Part shown: positions 36,637 through 39,956 of the stretch, in pieces | Layout of the letters: each line of letters starts with the position of its first letter | How positions within the stretch are numbered: the stretch's first letter is position 1 | Assembly (NCBI GenBank): GCA_017542145.1 | Contig: JAFXXQ010000041.1 | Location: 1-39,956, forward strand | Length of the DNA: 39,956 nt | Reading direction: 5' to 3' | Source of the DNA: Bacteroidaceae bacterium | GTDB taxonomy: Bacteria; Bacteroidota; Bacteroidia; Bacteroidales; Bacteroidaceae | The notes under the pieces: model-generated | Database searches by the model: none | The model's input: the letters and a program-made list of their open reading frames with translations, nothing else | Told to the model about the DNA's origin: nothing | Program-made: the position numbers and the translations under genes

Positions 36637-39600
36637 ATGAAACGTCTCGCCCTTCTCTCTATGCTGTATCTCTGCGCCACGCTTCTGGCGGTAGCCGCAG
36701 CCCCCTTGTGCCGCCAGCCAGGAGGTGTCGGCGACGCCCCCTCCGCGCCGGATGGCAGTAAATACATTGCCCACTACGCCATCAAGCTGACGGGGGTGAC
36801 GTGCGACAGGGATTGCGGTTTTATGCAGAAGATTGTCGGGGACAAGTTCCACGACACCGAAGGCGTGCCCTACGTCCGCTATCGCTATGCCGACGATGTG
36901 ATGAACATCACCTGGCACGCGTCTGACAACGCCTTCGACTACAACATCATCAACAAGACAGATTCCGCCATGGCCATCCACACCAGCCGCATCTTTGCCC
37001 GCGACTGGGACGACCACCCGACGAGCTTCGGCTACTCGCTGGAAAGGCCCTGGTCACCCGCCATCTGGTCAATCCCTTCGGGGACGGTGGCGAGCGGATT
37101 CCTCATCCCTCTGGGCAACTATCCCGACCGTCCCTTGCTGCCCAACACCTACTCCACCCGCAGACGCGCCGAACGGGAGAGCCGCAAGTTCATCGGAAAA
37201 ACATTCCGAATGCTCTTCCCCGTCCAAGTGGGTACGGAGGTATACAAATACCGATTCACCTTTGTCGTCGACAACATTTCTGCCATAACCGAGTGGAATG
37301 AGGCCGAGCAACAGGACACAGACGACGAATCGAAAGTCGTCCGCAATGGCGAAATCGAAATCTACTCCCCTCGCAGCATGAAGGAAAAGGGTGTAGCGGC
37401 ACCCGTCGCGCCCAACAATTCCAAGCCAATCTACGCCCCGCTGATGGAGCGCAACGACAAGCCCACCGGCCTGCTGGTTGACCTGCTGAAGAGGGCTTCG
37501 CTTATCAATTACTTCAACCAGCATTGCCAGCAGGAGAAAGTCTATCTGCACCTCGACAACACGGCGTACTTCCAGGGCGAGACCATCTGGTATGCCGCCA
37601 ACGTGGTGGATGCCGCTATGGGCGGCGAGGCTGCCAGCAAGGTGCTCTACGTGGAGCTGCTATCGCCTACGGGCGTCGTCCTCAAGCAGCAGAAGCTGAA
37701 GATTACGGACGGGCGCTGCCACGGCTCGTTCCCCCTCATCGACACCTCTGTGGAAGAAGCCGTCGCCCTGCGCGGAGCCATCGGCTACCCCAGCGGCTAC
37801 TACCAGATACGCGCCTACACCCGCGCCATGCTCAACTTCGACGATGCCGCCATCTTCTCGCGCGTCATCCCCGTCTATAAGGCTCCCGAAAAGGAGGGCG
37901 AATACGACAATCCCGTCATGCGCCAATACAACGGCAAGGAGACCTACCGCCCCGAACTGGCCAAAGCCGACAAGCCGAAAGCGCTGAACGTCCAGTTCTT
38001 CCCCGAGGGCGGACATCTGATTGCCGGTGCCGAATGCCGCATCGCCTTCAAGGCCACCGACGAGCATGGGCACGGCGTCAACATCGACGGCATGACGGAT
38101 GCTGAAGGAAACGCCCTCACCATCCCTCTCCAGCATGGCGGCATGGGATGCTTTATCATCGTAGCATCCGACGAGACAAAAGGCCAGGACATTTATGTGC
38201 GCCATGGGGGAAAGAACTACACCTTCGCCTTCCCCAAAGCCGAGCGCAAGGGCTGCACCGTGAGAATAGACCGCGCTGCCGACAGTCAGCTATCCGTCTC
38301 CGTCACGGCCCGCGCCCTTGATGCTGATAGTGTGCTGGCCTACACCATCACCAACCACGGGCAACTCTGCGCCTTCGACACCCTTCACCTCGCCTGCCCG
38401 CCAGAGCCGATGCTGGGCTCCAGCGTCGCCTACACCTCATTCACCATCCCCGTTGAAGCCCTGCCTGTTGGCGTCTGTCAGTTTACACTCTACAATCCTG
38501 CGGGCGACATCTATGCCCAGCGCCTCTTCTTCGTCGATGGCGAAATCCCTACCCAGACCCTCTCCGTCACTTCCGAAAAGGCTGACATCCGCCCCTTCGA
38601 TGAAATCAAGCTCTCTTTTCAAATCAACGATTCAACAGCTCAACAAGTCAACAAGCAGGCAACGTTCTCCCTTGCCGTGCGCGATGCGGCTGACTATGGC
38701 ACGGCCTACCGCGACGACATCCGCACCTACATGCTGCTTTCCTCTGAACTGAAAGGCTTAATCGAAAACCCGGAGTGGTACTTTGATGGAGGTCAACAAG
38801 TTAACAGGTCAACACACTTCAAAGAGTTAGACCTCCTGATGCTCGTGCAGGGCTGGACGCGCTACAACTGGCGGCAGATGGCAGGCGTGGAGCCGTTCAA
38901 AATCCGCCATTATACCGAGGGACAGCTCGTGCTCGACGGCTGGGCTTTTAGCCGCATTAAGGAGACGCCCCTCGAGGGGGTGAAGATTGCCGTACGCCTG
39001 ACCTCGCAAGACCGCCAGCACCAACAGCAGACTACCGTCACCACCGACAGCCTCGGCTATTGGAGCGTCGGCGTGGAGGACTTCGAGGGCGAATGGGACC
39101 TCTATATGGAAACCCGCCAAAAAGGCGATCAAAAGGGCGATAAAACCACGCGCGTCCGTCTGGAGCGCTCGTCAAAGCCCGCCCTCTATGCCTACACGCC
39201 CCTTGAAACTTGGCTGCCGACTTACGCCTGGAACCCCGACAAAATGCTCACCGTGCAGCAGGCAAGGGATTCCGAGTACCAAATGCCCTCCGATTCGCAT
39301 CTGCTGCAGGAGGTAGAAGTCAGAGGCCAACGCAAGTATATCGACTACTACACCTTCAAGGCCTTCGACGCCCATAAAGATGCCGAACTGATGCTGGACG
39401 AAGGGGGCTACACCTACAAAGTCATGGATTACCTGCGCGACAAAGGCTATGCTGTCCAGCTTCCCGACGGGCTAACTTTTGAAGACTTTATGATTGATTA
39501 TGACAGGAATCCGGAAAAAAGACGTTTATGGCCCCCCTTGGAGGAAGACATAAATTCTTTGGCTGATAGTTCTGTTTCGCGCACTATCTATTATCAATGG

Positions 39601-39956
39601 GTATCAGAACAAGCGCCGATAAACGGACACCGCACTTTTTGGTTTATCAACAACGAGAAGAAAAACCGTACAGGGCCATCGTTCTTTGATGGTTTTGAAA
39701 TGGATATAGATGAAGTGAAGAGCGTCATCGTTTATGACGACCTGCACATGTACACTACTTTCCCAGCCGTTCGCGATTTCATGACAAACCGCCTTATTCA
39801 GGAGTGTTTTGAAAGGCCCAAGAAAGAGTTGGGATTTCCAGCCGGCCTATATATAGTAGAACTTGAGCTAAACCGTAAGCGTCGCACACGTGTAAAAAAG
39901 AACGCCCGTTCCACCTCCTTTGAAGGCTATAGCCCCGTCGTGGAGTTCTATGCCCC
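36637..39956 (+). CDS. Exported MG2-domain surface protein, 3' end outside the window
   Basis: The frame is open from ATG 36637 to the window edge (1106 codons, no stop). It starts MKRLALLSMLYLCATLL with a signal peptide ending VAAAP. Residues about 40-250 are a domain I do not recognise (YAIKLTGVTC, FRMLFPVQVGTEVYKYRFTF). From about 300 it matches the Bacteroidetes family of large exported proteins with a macroglobulin MG2-like domain (QEKVYLHLDNTAYFQGETIW), GYYQIRAYTRAML, the segment LDLLMLVQGWTRYNW near 735, and a plug-like LLQEVEVRGQRK near 890, which usually precedes a TonB-plug-type domain. In this family the VYLHLD motif normally lies close to the signal peptide, so the N-terminal 250-odd residues are extra. 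Two octamer tracts encode in-frame loops (AQQVNKQ and GGQQVNRS). An RBS-like AAGGAAAG precedes the start; role probably cell-surface. Confidence 0.8.
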   Translation, partial: MKRLALLSMLYLCATLLAVAAAPLCRQPGGVGDAPSAPDGSKYIAHYAIKLTGVTCDRDCGFMQKIVGDKFHDTEGVPYVRYRYADDVMNITWHASDNAFDYNIINKTDSAMAIHTSRIFARDWDDHPTSFGYSLERPWSPAIWSIPSGTVASGFLIPLGNYPDRPLLPNTYSTRRRAERESRKFIGKTFRMLFPVQVGTEVYKYRFTFVVDNISAITEWNEAEQQDTDDESKVVRNGEIEIYSPRSMKEKGVAAPVAPNNSKPIYAPLMERNDKPTGLLVDLLKRASLINYFNQHCQQEKVYLHLDNTAYFQGETIWYAANVVDAAMGGEAASKVLYVELLSPTGVVLKQQKLKITDGRCHGSFPLIDTSVEEAVALRGAIGYPSGYYQIRAYTRAMLNFDDAAIFSRVIPVYKAPEKEGEYDNPVMRQYNGKETYRPELAKADKPKALNVQFFPEGGHLIAGAECRIAFKATDEHGHGVNIDGMTDAEGNALTIPLQHGGMGCFIIVASDETKGQDIYVRHGGKNYTFAFPKAERKGCTVRIDRAADSQLSVSVTARALDADSVLAYTITNHGQLCAFDTLHLACPPEPMLGSSVAYTSFTIPVEALPVGVCQFTLYNPAGDIYAQRLFFVDGEIPTQTLSVTSEKADIRPFDEIKLSFQINDSTAQQVNKQATFSLAVRDAADYGTAYRDDIRTYMLLSSELKGLIENPEWYFDGGQQVNRSTHFKELDLLMLVQGWTRYNWRQMAGVEPFKIRHYTEGQLVLDGWAFSRIKETPLEGVKIAVRLTSQDRQHQQQTTVTTDSLGYWSVGVEDFEGEWDLYMETRQKGDQKGDKTTRVRLERSSKPALYAYTPLETWLPTYAWNPDKMLTVQQARDSEYQMPSDSHLLQEVEVRGQRKYIDYYTFKAFDAHKDAELMLDEGGYTYKVMDYLRDKGYAVQLPDGLTFEDFMIDYDRNPEKRRLWPPLEEDINSLADSSVSRTIYYQWVSEQAPINGHRTFWFINNEKKNRTGPSFFDGFEMDIDEVKSVIVYDDLHMYTTFPAVRDFMTNRLIQECFERPKKELGFPAGLYIVELELNRKRRTRVKKNARSTSFEGYSPVVEFYA
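38621..38660 (+). repeat. Five 8-bp tandem units inside the MG2-type gene
   Basis: AAATCAAC, GATTCAAC, AGCTCAAC, AAGTCAAC, AAGCAGGC, then AAC. They encode INDSTAQQVNKQ in a loop before the conserved TFSLAVRDA. The coding strand carries the complement of the GTTGACTT unit. Confidence 0.75.
38791..38814 (+). repeat. Three 8-bp tandem units inside the MG2-type gene
   Basis: GGTCAACA, AGTTAACA, GGTCAACA, encoding GQQVNRST just before the conserved ELDLLMLVQGW. Same octamer family as 38621-38660 and the radA tracts. Confidence 0.75.

Overview
The window looks like a Bacteroidales chromosome, most likely Prevotellaceae. Promoters are of the Bacteroidetes type (a -7 box TAnnTTTG with a TTTG/TTG element about 19-21 nt upstream). 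Exported proteins are mainly lipoproteins and SPI-secreted glycoside hydrolases. The gene set includes a fused thrA, pyrB-pyrI, a CotH-like protein, GH95 and GH43 enzymes, and an MG2-type surface protein. Most of the window is moderately GC-rich; the first kilobase is clearly more AT-rich. I see no insertion sequence, prophage or CRISPR array.

Layout. 1-1066 is AT-rich, with short inverted motifs and a decayed exported-protein gene. 1067-3445 (-) is a GH95 fucosidase lipoprotein gene, just downstream of a four-gene tRNA operon (Gly-Leu-Leu-Gly, 3532-3928, -) and its terminator. 4306-5589 (+) is an M18 aminopeptidase. radA (5852-7324, -) and thrA (7406-9841, +) are divergent. 9819-16404 (-) is one long same-strand run: pyrB, pyrI, a flavin reductase-like protein, an outer-membrane barrel, nadE, udk, a lytic transglycosylase and a PD-(D/E)XK nuclease-like protein. 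16405-17244 is a large intergenic region with an unusual nested inverted repeat. Then come a secreted esterase (+), tRNA-Pro (-), a GH43 lipoprotein (-), a DUF1294 protein (+), rlmH (-), yihY (-) and RNase P RNA (-). 22730-26625 (+) holds a CDP-alcohol phosphatidyltransferase overlapping a giant ORF that joins GtrA, acyltransferase and GH43 arabinanase modules. 26634-28993 (-) is a GT2 glycosyltransferase and a CotH-like protein. 29455-34535 (+) is an amidase/golvesin protein, a small unknown protein and YgiQ. 34733-36488 (+) is a zinc-ribbon protein and an unknown partner. From 36637 an MG2-type exported protein runs off the right edge.

How the genes fit together. Arabinan and fucoside degradation (two GH43 modules, GH95, esterase) fits a plant- or mucin-glycan degrader. 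pyrBI, udk, nadE and thrA are core biosynthesis and salvage.

The most unusual signal is not a gene. The window is dotted with short tandem tracts of 7- or 8-bp units belonging to several sequence families. They lie in 5' leaders, over start or stop codons, in a large cruciform-like repeat, and in frame inside radA and the MG2-type gene, where they encode QQVN(K/R)S-like loops. Other notable points are a NadE whose glutaminase domain has lost its catalytic residues, the three-module fusion ORF, and four repeats spaced exactly 21 bp apart between two divergent promoters. All calls come from reading the sequence; no database search was run.
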